A stretch of DNA of 64,000 nt, taken from Zoroaster sp. YZ-2022 (Eukaryota > Echinodermata > Asteroidea > Forcipulatida > Zoroasteridae). This document shows positions 12,349 to 23,959 of the stretch, one piece after another. Position 1 is the first letter of the stretch, and every line of letters starts with the position of its first letter. Location of the stretch: positions 29,378,303-29,442,302 of the forward strand of contig CM055817.1 of the NCBI GenBank assembly GCA_029582265.1. The letters are read 5' to 3'. The notes beneath the pieces were generated by a model, which did not search any database, was not told the DNA's origin, and saw nothing but the letters and a program-made list of their open reading frames with translations. The position numbers were made by a program, and so were the translations under genes.

Positions 12349-12794
12349 GAGTTTTGAAAGACCCCTAATTTAACAAGGAGATGTTATATACTCCTTTTGA
12401 TAGCAGATTATAGCAGAATGCTTGCAATTACCAGTTTGAAGTTTAAAAAAAGAAGAAAAAAAAAAAAAAAAAAAAATCACCCAATTTCGAGATATAGTCC
12501 TCTGAAAGTGATAACAAACAAAATCACCGACACAACTTTGAGGGAGAAAAGGGGCGTGGCTACATTTTTCAGGAGCACAGAAATGACTTGGAATTGGGAT
12601 CCGAGCAAAATTTAGTTATATGTTCATTACTCCAAAAGAGAAATCAGAAAAAGAAATATCAGCAAAATCAAAAAATATATATATATTCAAAAACAACAAA
12701 ATCGTAATCCGTCACTTCTATCTCAAAGTGTACATTTTCAATATCTTCAAAAGGTTCACCAAGTCCTACAGACTCTACGTACAACACGCACACC

Positions 12795-13620
12795 TTGGCT
12801 TCGTCCGAGTGCCAAAGGAATGACCAACATCTCTGCCAACCATGGGAACTGGAGGAAGCCTATCAGGCGGGTCATTTAGGCAAAATACCCACTGACACCG
12901 GTTTCTGGTATTCAGTGCCTGAAAGTCAGGTTGAGTTGAATTCGAGCGGGCTGAGCTACTTTGATCTACCAGGGCCACTCATCACGGTGGAGATCTACGG
13001 TAAGGACGACCTTGTTGGGATGGCGGTTGCTTGCTCTGCCCTGGGAGCTCATCTCTGTACCCTGGCTGAGTTGAAAGAGGCATACTTGAGGGGATATCGT
13101 CAACCATATGCAACTTGGTTGTACTTCTCAATACCCAACCGCAATGTTCAACTTCTCAGTTATGGGTGTGACAACTACATAGGTGAAGAGCGTTACGAAG
13201 GCGTCGTGCCAATCAGACCGAGACCAAATCCTACTGGTCGTGGAAGCTGTTGTCCAGTTTTGAGTGTGGTGACCTCAGCTGGCATCTGCTGCCCCGGAAA
13301 TCCTGGGTTGATAAACCCTCGGTACCCCATCATCACGACGGAGAGCTACGCCTTGAATGAACTTGTTGAAATGGAGGCTGCTTGCTCACTCCTGGATGCT
13401 CATCTCTGTACCCTGGATGAGTTGAAAGAAGTATACTTGATGGGTTATCGTCAACCATCATTGGATACTTGGTATTACTTCTCACTCCCCAACCGCGATG
13501 CTGAATTGTTCATTGACGGGTGTAGCGTCTACATAGGGTGACGAGTGTTACGAAGGCGTCGTGGCAAACACCCCAAGACCACCCCTCTACTGGTCTTGTA
13601 TTTTGCTGCCCAGTGACATC
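12795..13620 (+). pseudogene. Protein with two or three Link-like cysteine repeats, frameshifted
   Basis: An open frame of about 250 codons contains at least two clear direct repeats of about 95 residues, plus a diverged first unit. The repeated core is ACS-x3-AHLCTL-x-ELKE-x-YL-x-GYRQP followed by W-x-YFS-x-PNR and a G-C-x2-YIG end. The arrangement (C, LCT, ELKEAY, G, W) recalls hyaluronan-binding Link modules, but this is tentative. In the last unit an extra G near 13538 moves the reading frame, and a second one-base insertion near 13585 moves it again. The homologous CCPV motif is then reached in the third frame. The start is uncertain: no ATG is seen and the frame is open further upstream, so this may be a terminal exon. 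AATAAA at 13702 fits a plus-strand 3' end. Real decay or assembly errors could both explain the frameshifts. Confidence 0.55.
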
Positions 13621-13701
13621 TCAATGAGTTTGTTGAGCTGCCTAGATGCACCAAAGACCCACATGTAATAAGTGTGGCATTACTGCATTGGTTTAAAAAG
13701 A

Positions 13702-13707
13702 AATAAA
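13702..13707 (+). promoter_or_regulatory. Candidate poly(A) signal AATAAA
   Basis: Canonical hexamer about 80 bases beyond the end of the Link-like reading frame, same strand. Confidence 0.4.
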
Positions 13708-13824
13708 TACTAGGAGCAGATCTAGAAGGAGTGTCTATGGATAGCTCAAAGGGAATAACACTAACTAAACAAATAGAAGACAGATTAATATGTCAATAAT
13801 AAATTAATTCTTTAATTTTATATT

Positions 13825-14500
13825 CGGATGTTTATTTATTCGATTATTCGGTTGTTCGAGAATTTGTTTACTCGTTTAACTCAATGTTTGTTTGTTCGTT
13901 TGCTTGGATGTTTGTTTGTGTGTTTACTTGTTTAATTTAAATTCATTTTATGTTTTTGTTTGTTGGTTTGTTTGTTAGTTTGTTTGTGTCATTGTCCATC
14001 TGTGTCTTAGTCTTCTTTTCTGTTTTTCTTCTAATGGTCCTCTAGACCTTGTTAGTTGCCCACCCTGGTGGGCCATGACCAATACCTGGCGGCTTATGAG
14101 TCCACACCTTAATTATTTTTGATTGATAGTTTATCATCATAAAAGTCATGGTTGATTTGCTTGGTCTTTGGATTGAATGTTTTGTTTACTATTTCATACA
14201 TTATTACTACTATTTATTTGTTTCTAAATTTGTAATTACTTTCTGTACATATGTTTTTTCTCTTGACAATAAAGTAATCACTTGAAAAGTCAAACAAAAG
14301 TTGTACTTCTTTTCTTCATTTATTCATTTCTTTTTTAAGTGAACTTCGAGTTATAATATCAACTAGTATCACTAATGTGTTTACTCGTTTAATTTAATTT
14401 CCTTTGAATGTTTGTTTGTTCGTTTGCTGGGATGTTTGTTTGTTCGTTTTCTATCGTTCCATTTGTGTCTAAGTTTCTTTATTTTTCCGTTTCTTCTTTA
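13825..14500. repeat. TTTG/TTCG-rich low-complexity DNA up to a gap
   Basis: Degenerate tetranucleotide DNA (GTTTGTTTGTTCGTTTG and similar) is found at 13829-14000 and again at 14380-14450, similar in style to the array at 7017. It runs to the assembly gap and probably caused it. No gene is seen. Confidence 0.75.
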
Positions 14501-15000
14501 NNNNNNNNNNNNNNNNNNNNNNNNNNNNNNNNNNNNNNNNNNNNNNNNNNNNNNNNNNNNNNNNNNNNNNNNNNNNNNNNNNNNNNNNNNNNNNNNNNNN
14601 NNNNNNNNNNNNNNNNNNNNNNNNNNNNNNNNNNNNNNNNNNNNNNNNNNNNNNNNNNNNNNNNNNNNNNNNNNNNNNNNNNNNNNNNNNNNNNNNNNNN
14701 NNNNNNNNNNNNNNNNNNNNNNNNNNNNNNNNNNNNNNNNNNNNNNNNNNNNNNNNNNNNNNNNNNNNNNNNNNNNNNNNNNNNNNNNNNNNNNNNNNNN
14801 NNNNNNNNNNNNNNNNNNNNNNNNNNNNNNNNNNNNNNNNNNNNNNNNNNNNNNNNNNNNNNNNNNNNNNNNNNNNNNNNNNNNNNNNNNNNNNNNNNNN
14901 NNNNNNNNNNNNNNNNNNNNNNNNNNNNNNNNNNNNNNNNNNNNNNNNNNNNNNNNNNNNNNNNNNNNNNNNNNNNNNNNNNNNNNNNNNNNNNNNNNNN
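14501..15000. other. Assembly gap, 500 N
   Basis: Exactly 500 unknown bases, a placeholder size. Reading frames that cross it are artefacts. Confidence 1.
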
Positions 15001-16385
15001 CGATGCGACCTTTTTGTGAACGTACATATGGACTAAGACAGTGAGAACATGTGCTTATGATTAACTTAACTTAACTTAAGCACATACTACTAGTACTACT
15101 ACTACTAGTACTAGGCCTACTTACTACTATATAGGCCTACTATAGTCTATACTGGTGGAAATTTGGTAAAAACTTCGTTTTAGTACTGATGTGGATGATT
15201 TGGAACTAAATTTGTTTGGTGGAAATACCTTTTTTGTGCAAATAATGAAAAATTTAGGCGGTAGCTTTCGGGACATGCGGGCGGTGGACGCAAATCTATG
15301 ACTTTCATTCTCATGGCCTTGTCGCGATGTCGTCTGCTTCATCTCGGTCCATATCAATTTGTGTACAGATACTTGATACTAATGATAGTGAAATCTTTCC
15401 TCTAAAGCTCTAGGAGGGTCTATGATAACTTAGGGTTTAGGTTCTATCAAAATATTTAAGTTTTTCCTTACTTACATTATGTTTTACGGAGATTTGTATG
15501 AAGTTAAATCCCTCTATAATGGCTCTCTCCTTTCAGCTTTGAGCTTTTGTTGTTGTTCGTTACGCGTCGCGTCCGTCTGGTGGTATTCGCGCGCGGGGGG
15601 TCCGTCGCCCATTTGCAACCGCGTACCCGTGGTCCTGCTACAGCTCGCCCCGTATCCCAACGTTTAGAAAGGTGAGGTCGATCACACTGAGAGTGAGGTT
15701 AAATGTATGTCTCTTTTATTAAAGAATGGAGGCGCTGTCCAACTAGAAAGTAGACTTGTTCAAGTCCTTCAACCCGATATTGCATTATTTTGCAGCTAGC
15801 TTGGCGACATTTTTTTCCTGTGATGAATGTGGCTCATAAATAAACCGTTATTTTAAAACAGTTATTAGAAATGGTTTAAGAAACGGTTATTGTTTTAATA
15901 AGCCACGTTAGGCCAAAAAAGTCTCCGGTTTCTGGTCATCAGTCGCGGTCGGCTTCAAAATCAGTGCAGTGACACGCTTTTTTCCTTTATATTGGTATTT
16001 TTTCCAACAGGGAAAAACGTTTTATAATTCGTCTGCTCAGAGCAGTAAGGACTTATACACACTTTTTACAGCAATTATACAGCAATTTTATTGTTTAATG
16101 ACAAAAGGTCTTATAAGATTAATTAAGTGTAATTACCTAATTAAGTACAAGATGATGGGTCTTGAGTGATAAATGTAAATTGTGAGTACTCCCATTGTTA
16201 AATAAAACATAAATCCAAATAATTAAGTTTTCTGAACATATTACACGTAATTTATAGGCCTTATAAGTCCTTTCTGCTCTGACCCGACGAATTATGTATA
16301 CGCCAGGGACCAAATTTCCCATATACAAAGTATGGTGGCTAAGAGAGGCCTCACAAATCGGGCAAACGTTCATACCCCTATGTGA
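15001..16385. other. Stretch without recognised genes
   Basis: Starts with short CTTAA and ACTACT repeats (15062-15120). A GC-rich patch with several CpGs lies at 15555-15665 and could be regulatory. Short frames have no supporting motifs. Confidence 0.45.
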
Positions 16386-16387
16386 AA

Positions 16388-16510
16388 AAGTCGTTTAAAA
16401 CACAGCACAGCAGAATTCAAATTGATCCAGCAATTTTGGCTGCAATTGGACATCGTTTCATAGGTAGCAAAAAACGCGACCAGAAACAGAAGACTTTTTT
16501 GGGCTTAATC
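16388..16510. repeat. Dispersed repeat, copy 2 (partner at 6318-6500)
   Basis: Same order of phrases as copy 1 (CGTTTAAAACACAGCAC, CCAGCAATTTTGGCTGCAA, GGACATCGTTTCA, CCAGAAAC), with indels. Confidence 0.75.
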
Positions 16511-16689
16511 CTGGAGATATAGATAGAGAAAAAACTGCGCAAAAATATTTATTTCAGTGCGATACTTAAACCGGATCCTCACCAAAAACTTAATTGCAAG
16601 AAATTCAAAAACGGTTTACAAACAACAGCGTTGGGTTTTTTATGCTTGATTTTGTAAATGTTTGATTTTATAAATAAACGTTAGTTTTA

Positions 16690-16925
16690 TACTAATCTGA
16701 GAGATTACCAAATGTATATGGGTATACTCCACTAAATACTTACCAAATTCATATGACTATAGCTCATATCATAACTTGTATGCCCTAAAATAGATTTGAG
16801 GTCCATATAATTATTTGAGAAATTTGTTTTAAAATGATTCAATATCATGCATGGGCTGGGGTCCTTGACTTCCAACTTTGAGTATTTTTGGATACACTAG
16901 GCCCTGAATAAAAGTGCTCCTAATT
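16690..16925. repeat. Dispersed repeat, copy 1 (partner at 18990-19200)
   Basis: GATTTGAGGTCCATA, then CCTTGACTTCC, then TTTGGATACA and GGCCCTGAA occur in the same order and spacing at 18990-19200. The ancient copies differ by many small changes. Class unknown. Confidence 0.7.
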
Positions 16926-16997
16926 TGTTTTCAAGCGTAGGGCCCTTTTTCCAAAACTGTTTTAGTGCCAGTGTTGACGTTTTCTCTGTATATACTA

Positions 16998-17376
16998 GTG
17001 TACAAGCTAAGTTACCCGATCATGTAATAGAGGACAATCTGTACGAAAGTGTGTTCTTAATGTATAGTGTACCAGCTAAGTTACCCGATCATGTAATAGA
17101 TAGGACAATCTGTACGAAAGTGTGTTCTTAATGTATAGTGTACAAGCTAAGTTACCCGATCATGTCATACAGAGGACAATCTGTACGAAAGTGTGTTCTT
17201 AATGTATAGTGTACAAGCTAAGTTACCCGATCATGTAATAGAGGCCAATCTGTACAAAAGTGTGTTCTTAATGTATAGTGTACAAGCTATAAGTTACCCG
17301 ATCATGTAATAGAGGACAATCTGTACGAAAGTGTGTTCTTAATGTAAAGTGTACAAACTAAGTTACCTGATCATGA
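16998..17376. repeat. Tandem repeat, unit about 70 bp, 5.4 copies
   Basis: Units starting GTGTACAAGCTAAGTTACCC occur near 16998, 17066, 17137, 17210, 17279 and 17349. Each contains the palindrome-like GATCATG and ends GAAAGTGTGTTCTTAATGTA. The last unit is partial. Confidence 0.95.
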
Positions 17377-18015
17377 TCGGGTTTTCGATAGCATGCAAAC
17401 ATAAGAAGTAGAGGTTATGATTATGTGAAATAAAATATGAGGTTTGTGGGAATGATGTGAGCACTTTTGGGCATTCTCTTAGTGTAGAAACATTTATAGT
17501 GAGATTGGGATGTGACTCTTGAGCACGCAAAATAAAAGTGTCCATGGGAGAAGTCGGGTTTGAAAAGATGAAGTCGTGCAACTTCAAGGGTAAACGGTTT
17601 ATCATTGCTGGGCCTTCTTGACGGACATTGCAAAGAACTGCATGGAGACGTCTGAACAGAAATGCCATGGTAAATTCACGAATTTGTTGGTGACGTGGTG
17701 TGGTGTGTAACAGTAGTCTCCCCTCCTCTGAATTGAAGGCCCTCCCTTGAGTGATTATTAAAATGTTCACATTGAGGGGTGGGGAAATTTTTCACGAGTA
17801 CCCTGCCCTCAATATTTCTCACGCCTCCCCCCTCCCCTCGTTGAATGTTTTGACTAAGGTGTTCAACTTTTGGTGGGAATTATTGTAGGCCCACTCCCAT
17901 TTAGTTTGTGTACGCTGTGTGCATCCCACTCCATATAATTGCCTTTTAATGATTGCACAATTGTTTTTTGGTAAATTTGTGTTTGTTTGGTCGGTAAACT
18001 TGACCAAAAAGTTTG
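17377..18015. other. Stretch without recognised genes
   Basis: A 135-codon minus-strand frame (17770-17363) overlaps the end of the tandem array and has no recognised motif. Probably chance. Confidence 0.45.
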
Positions 18016-18023
18016 TTTGTCCC

Positions 18024-18753
18024 CAGGGCCGAATTTAGGACTGGGCAAGCTGGGCAGTTGCCCAGGGGCCTCCACAACCAGGGGCCTCCACATATTTCAT
18101 GTAGGCTGACCCGAACGACACGTACGTATCAATCAAAACCATATTGCGCGCGTTTTACGTATGGTTTGCAATGGTCAAGTCTCGTAAAGTGTCTGGTCTG
18201 TAAATATATGTACTGTACTATCACTATGAACAACTTCACCCTGAAAATGCCATGAAAATCCGTTTTGCCATGAAATAACAGTTCACCGTAATTTCACGGC
18301 AATTTCAGTGTCTCTTCCTCTCAGATATTGGCAATAATCTTCACAGTGATTTCACGGCAAATTCACGGTGCTCTCGAGAATGAGCCGTCCCAAAACTGCC
18401 ACAATAAGTTGATGGCATTTTCATGCCGTTTTCATGGCGAAGGAATCTCAAGAGCATTTCATGGCGTTTTCACAGTGTTGTGTTGTCGTGAAATTGCCGT
18501 GAACTATTTATTTCAGGGTAAAACAGATTTTCAGGGTAAAGTTATTCATAGTGTATATTCTTGTTATGATTGATCATGATTGACCTGCTTGCTTGCTTAT
18601 TCAGATTCTTTCTACTTGAAAAAAATTACTTTATGGATGACTGTAACTATGTCTTATGACTCTTGTCACCTTTTAGTTTTTAGTATTCTAAGGTAGGGTG
18701 GGCCTCCACTACTGAAGGTTGCCCATGCCTCCACATGTCTAAATCCGGCCCTG
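18024..18753. mobile_element. Non-autonomous hAT-like element
   Basis: The ends are inverted: CAGGGCCGAATTTAGGACT at the left and, in reverse complement, CAGGGCCGGATTTAGACAT at the right. TTTGTCCC stands directly left (18016-18023) and again two bases right of the element (18756-18763), which fits an 8-bp hAT target duplication with slippage in a T run. The inside has no transposase. It holds many TTCACGGCAA and TTTTCATGGC words and a nested pair CCCTGAAA (18239) / TTTCAGGG (18511), perhaps a second small element. Confidence 0.75.
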
Positions 18754-18989
18754 TTTTTGTCCCCCCCCCCACTCTAAAAATACTGCACTGGCAAGTCGAA
18801 TTATAAACACCGTATTGACACATGACGTAAATGACTACGATGAAGGCATGTAAAATGACTATAATTATTAACTATACGTATTAAAACAGTAGTATAAGGA
18901 ATAACAAATGAGGCGTTGGCGAGTCGTGATTGTAACACTAGTATAGCAATTGGTAGTATGGATGCATGTCACTAAAATAATAAAATAAT

Positions 18990-19200
18990 GACCAAATTCA
19001 TTTGCCGACCTTATTAGGATTAATTTGTATGCCGTAAATCTGTCTAATAGAGTGAAAAAGTAAGATTTGAGGTCCATAATTATATTCGTTTGAGGCACTG
19101 TGTAAAAGTGGTCCGATATAATGACATGGGTTCCTTGACTTCCGTAAAAGTGTGAGTAGTTTGGATACAATAGGGCCTGAAAAAAGTGGTCGTAATTTGC
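18990..19200. repeat. Dispersed repeat, copy 2 (partner at 16690-16925)
   Basis: Direct-orientation copy of the block at 16690-16925, ending AAAGTGGTCGTAATTTG against AAAGTGCTCCTAATTTG. Confidence 0.7.
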
Positions 19201-19272
19201 TGGTCCTATGGTCCTATGGTCCTATGGTCAATTGGTACAATTCCGATATTAAGGATTATACAATGTTTATAT

Positions 19273-19440
19273 AAGCTCGGTGGTCGAGAGGTTAAGACGT
19301 CTGCACTAGTAAGCAGGAGGTCGTGGGTTCGAATCCCGCCCGAGTCGCCTGTGTAGTTTTTTCACAGACACTCGGAAAGCACTGAGCATGCAGTGCTATA
19401 CACACGTCGGTGTAGGGCAAAATTAAATCAATTGATTATA
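19273..19440 (+). mobile_element. Short tRNA-derived SINE
   Basis: The head looks like a tRNA: D arm GTCGAGAGGTTAAGAC, a TCTGC/GCAGG anticodon stem and T arm GTGGGTTCGAATCCCGC. The anticodon loop has eight bases and the acceptor stem is mismatched, so it is not a good tRNA gene. A non-tRNA tail with GTGTAG...CTCGGAAAGCACTGAGCATG follows. Confidence 0.7.
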
Positions 19441-19599
19441 CAATGTGGTAAACAATTTTCCTGATGGCACTACTGTGTGGTAAGGTCATGACTGCCAATC
19501 TCTCTCGATTAACGACGTTAAGGTTTCACAACATGTTCGATCATGCAAAACATGAATGTAGACATAAAATTACTGTGACGCAGCAGCAGTTTGTATTTT

Positions 19600-20738
19600 C
19601 TACCCTTTTATATAATGGTATAACCTTGGTAAGGGATTCGCTGGTTCCGTGCGCGATTAGGCGATGCCGCAGCACGCAGCCAGCGAGCACCAGTTTTGGA
19701 GTGCAGAGCACATTGCATTGTATGTAGATTTGGGGTCAGTTGTTGCCGTGAATTTGAAGAGATTAGTCGTGATAATAGAGTTAGCTTGCACAGTCGTAAA
19801 AAGTCGTAAAAGAGACCGTACGTTCAAGTCATAAGCCCGAGGGTGTAGTGCTATATAAGTGGTAAGTCCAGGAGCATTGTATATTGTGCATGTGTTGTAC
19901 TTAATGCTTTGTAAGGTGGCTTACTGTTGAGGAATTTCTGGGCTTTCCTGTGTGCCGTGCATCCGTTACACGTGTTTTTGAGGTGTCGTGAGGGGCTAGG
20001 TGTCACCTCACTGGGGCTTGTGTATTGGTTCTCTAGTCGAGCTGTAATTGCATGTGTTGTAATTACCAGGGGGACTTTAAGGGTTGCATGTGTTGCATAA
20101 ACCATTAATTCAGACTTGCTACGAGTATAGTGGTTCCTCGAGCTGAGGGGCCCTGTCGTATGTGTATTGGGTTGCAGGAGTCGGTGTGGGGTGTCTGCCC
20201 CTCCTTTGTAATTTCATTGGCCTGTGTGGTGTCTGTTGCTGTGCACCTCCAGTACAAAGACAGTAAAGCCCCTTAAATTGATGCATCTGGACTAGCAGTT
20301 AGCTTAAAGATATAGGGATTATAATTGTGTACTTGTGGTGACACCACAGGCGAGAAGTGCCATAGGTGCACATGTGGTGTTAAGTTCCCCTCCATCGTGA
20401 GGTGCATTAGTGGTGTGCCAGTGACCCCTCATCGAGCAGCTATAGATTTTAATGTAGTTATAAGGATTTCCTGTATTGATGATTGTTCTTCTTCTGATTT
20501 AAGGACTTGGTCACCTCCAGGTGAGGTGCCTAATTGTTTGCGAATAAACCAGTATTATTTGTTATAGAAATACACAACAACTTGTATCCTGGTGACCTTT
20601 TTCATAGGGTGGTCTCAGAGCAATTGTATTCATTCACCGGGACGGTATCCAACGGATACGTTCCTAACCGCTCGGGGACTTTTCCGGTCAGAGGCCGTCC
20701 GCGCGACAATCCCTCCCTAGGGGTGTTGCGTCACAAAT
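19600..20738 (+). mobile_element. 5' LTR region of a Ty3/Gypsy-like retrotransposon (approximate)
   Basis: The right boundary is supported by a primer-binding-like TGGTGTCAGAA at 20739, the usual Gypsy context just after the LTR. Upstream are TATATAAG near 19852 and AATAAA near 20542, as expected for LTR promoter and poly(A) signals. The left boundary could not be fixed because no second LTR lies in the window. Gag resumes at 23368, after the 20772-23259 insertion. Confidence 0.55.
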
Positions 20739-20771
20739 TGGTGTCAGAATTGGCATCTTTGATTGATTGTG

Positions 20772-23259
20772 AGTAGTGCAGAGGGTCTAACCAGGTAATT
20801 CCGCCAAAGATTTTTGGGCCTCTCGACCAATCAGAAGGCCGGATTTGGGTCACGTGATACCTAATTAACATAATCTGAGGAGCCAGTAGACTGAACCATT
20901 TTTTACTGGAGGGGTGAATAAAATGTGTGAGGGACGTTATATATTTTTAATTCATTATTTATATTATAGGGGTATTATATTATTGTATGTAAGTTTAAAA
21001 AGGTCCTTCATAAAATAAAATTAAAACCTAATGTATATAATGTAAGGTTAAAAAGGGCCTTCATAAATATAATAATAAAATACCTATATAAAAGTAATAT
21101 GCATAACCATGATTGTAAACGTTTACAAACGTGAATGGATCATTCCTGTAAATGCAATGAGTCATCACAATTGAGGGTCTTTCCCCAAGTCTAGTTCCCC
21201 AAAATCACCAGTTACAAATCTCGGCTACGTATCAAAGCAGAGTGGAACAGTCTACAATAGTGCGACGACTGCCAATTCGTGTTAGGACACGTCTATGGAC
21301 AATATGTTTTGCCTATTGTTATCTGTATACCAGCGCGTGTGATAAGAAGTCAATACGTCACGTCCGATTCAGTTTTGTTTGTATGAAGCCTCGAGTCGTT
21401 AGTGTAAAGTCCTTGATGTAGAAGTAATCCTAGACGTCCGTATTCCTTTCGATTGATGAACTCTTGAGCCATTTATTATAGTCGCTAGTACAATGTTTGG
21501 ACAGTTAATTATCAATAGTATACAGGGGGATGAGATTTACTTTACCAAACACATGTACATGTACAATATATATATATGCCTCACACAATGTAGGATATTT
21601 CCCTGTTAATGGTCATCAACCAGGAGAGTCTCATTGGCGCAGACTAAGAAGGATTATTCTGGGTCCATTTGAATTAAATACAATTTATGTATAAAATGCT
21701 GTTTAGACTTTTTATTCATGTATACACCCAATGTGTCATTTATTCATTTATTTTTAAAGCCCCCTTGTCATTTCAGGTATTTCAACATATAAAGTACATC
21801 TTTAGTAAAACAAAAATAATAATAATAATAATAATAAAAATAAGTTAAAAAAAATAATGAATGAAAATCATTTTATTTTTTGATTGTCCACTATACATCA
21901 AGGAATTGTATGTTTGCTGATATTATCAAAACAAATGATCACTTTGAGTTTTTAACTGGCTAAGAAAGACTTAATTTTCTTATGGAATCTTCAGATGAAG
22001 TTACCATTAATTGCGTTGCCATTTACTTTGTTAAATAAAAATAAAAATGAATACTTTCTGTAAACACTCCTACCAATGCGATTATTATTATTGATTGTTC
22101 TATGTAATGATGTAACCCGCCCCGGGGTAAAGAGGTTTGTTCCAGATTCGGAATAAAATATAAATAAAATACACCTTGAGCGCCCAGCAGGGTGGATATG
22201 TGCGCGCTACAAATCTTTGTTATTATTATTATTAGTTAATAATAGGCTTATTATTTGAAACTTATAGCTTGTTGGAAATTTGATTATTATGTTACAGCTT
22301 TAAATAACAACTTAGCTCACTCCTGTGTAACCGAAATATTCATGCAAAATAGCTTACAAGACAGAAAAACATAACATTTACCATAAAATTAAAACTTACA
22401 AGACCTGTTGCACTCATTCGCTCGATAAAAAAGAATTTTACATAAAGACCATTTAAGTTATACAAGAAAAGGCACTGTATGGAAAATATTAATATATCAT
22501 CATCAGACATGTACGAAGGCCTACACAACTTTGTTTTTACTTGATTTATAAAACAAGTAATTGGACAATTGCCAAATTGATGGTAAAACTCGATGGTTGA
22601 GAATCATGATCACATCCATTTGTGGGCACTGAAATGTCTGAACACGGAAAGCAATAACACGTGTCGGGGGTTAAATTGTTATGGTTTGTTCAGTCCGTGC
22701 TGATTTGTAACTATTATTGTATTTAATTCGGACTAGGTTATGAAAATGAATCGGGGTGCTTTTGTTACAATGAGAATCTGTTATCGGGCGCAAAACACGG
22801 TGACCCGATCGATGGAAAGGTCTTATATTCCATGTATACAGTGTATGCGGAACCTAACTTTCCTACAAATGGCAGAAAAATTACGAAACTTTCACACACA
22901 GTTTTCTTGAAACACAATTTTGCACAATAATTTCTTACGACATTTTTATGAAGGCCCATTATATTTTTGAAGGCCCTTTTTAACTTTACATATATACATT
23001 AGGTTTTTAATTTTATTTTATGAAGGACCTTTTTAAACTTACATACAATAATATAATACCCCTATAATATAAATAATGAATTAAAAATATATAACGTCCC
23101 TCACACATTTTATTCACCCCTCCAGTAAAAAATGGTTCAGTCTACTGGCTCCTCAGATTATGTTAATTAGGTATCACGTGAACCAAATCCGGCCTTCTGA
23201 TTGGTCGAGAGGCCCAAAAATCTTTGGCGGAATTACCTGGTTAGACCCTCTGCACTACT
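20772..23259. mobile_element. 2.5-kb element with about 300-bp inverted repeats, AG...CT ends and 6-bp target duplication
   Basis: The left end (AGTAGTGCAGAGGGTCTAAC) returns as reverse complement at the right end. Similarity holds for about 300 bp (20772-21070 and 22960-23259). Flanks are ATTGTG (20766-20771) and ATTGCG (23260-23265), a 6-bp duplication with one change. Terminal AG/CT plus 6-bp duplication and long inverted repeats are features of Polinton/Maverick elements. The 1.9-kb interior has no gene, so this would be a deletion derivative. It sits in the leader between the Gypsy primer-binding site and gag, so it is younger than that insertion. Confidence 0.7.
22084..22235 (+). mobile_element. 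Solo 3' tail of the L2/CR1 LINE
   Basis: CACCTTGAGCGCCCAGCAGG then GTGGATATGTGCGCGCTA and ATT triplets match the 3' end of the LINE at 30196-32412 closely. It is nested inside the inverted-repeat element and lacks any tRNA head, so it is a strongly truncated LINE copy. Confidence 0.75.
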
Positions 23260-23367
23260 ATTGCGATTGCTGAAATTTTCCTTCTGATTAACCCTAAGTG
23301 ATACCAGGGTATAGTGGTTGTGTGTGTGTCGGGAGTCACCTCCAGTGAGGACCTCAACAGGTCCAGG

Positions 23368-23959
23368 ATGGAAGTGCAGTTGTTACAGTGGGAGAAGTCC
23401 CAACAGGCAAGGCGGATTGCAGAGCTTGAGTCTGCTTTGAAGCAGACTAAGAAGTCTGGCGAGAACCCGGCTGGAGTAGCTGGAGGTAACATGCGAAAGC
23501 GTGTTAGGGTTGATGGAGATATTGAATTTAAACTCCCTGGTCGGGGTCTGGCCGATTTAAAAGTGATTTCAAAGTATTGGGGACCCATCCTATTGGAAAG
23601 GGTGGTGAAATGAGTCTTCTGGATTGGACTACCCCTCGGAGGGGTGGTGACGTGTCCACTCCTGATCCCTGTAAGGTGCAGAAGGAGTCAGGTGACATGG
23701 GTCTTAATCGTACAAACCCTTTTGTTGACGTTGAAGAGGTGTCTGATCTGAAGCAGAGATATAGGGATTTATTGAGTTTTGCTACATGTTCGTTAGACAG
23801 TATCGATAGTACACCAGGTCCAGCTGAGAACACCAGTGCTGACAAGGTTGGACCTTGGAAGTTGGAGAGAGATTCCAGGGTGATTGGAGAAGAAAGGATA
23901 AAGGAGCGGGCCCACCAGACCCCTCGCCGTCCTAACATTGTTCCCGACCGGTACAGTTA
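23368..23959 (+). pseudogene. Gypsy-type gag fragment, frameshifted
   Basis: From ATG 23368 a charged, coiled-coil-like N-terminal part is open (MEVQLLQWEKSQQARRIAEL). Reading passes into another frame between about 23570 and 23610. The second part runs to a stop at 23958 and ends in RRPNIVPDRYS, which resembles the start of the capsid region in Ty3/Gypsy gag proteins. No protease, RT or integrase follows, so the element is truncated here. Confidence 0.55.

Noticed and set aside
14408..15044. Long reading frames through the first N gap
   Set aside because: They consist almost wholly of unknown bases; the flanks have no coding character.
17363..17770. 135-codon minus-strand frame as a gene
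   Set aside because: No recognised motif, no splice or promoter context, and it overlaps a tandem repeat.
19273..19350. Functional tRNA gene
   Set aside because: The anticodon loop has eight bases, the acceptor stem is mismatched and a SINE body follows.
20534..20776. 80-codon plus-strand frame before the inverted-repeat element
   Set aside because: It lies in LTR and primer-binding sequence of the Gypsy element and is not a gag start.
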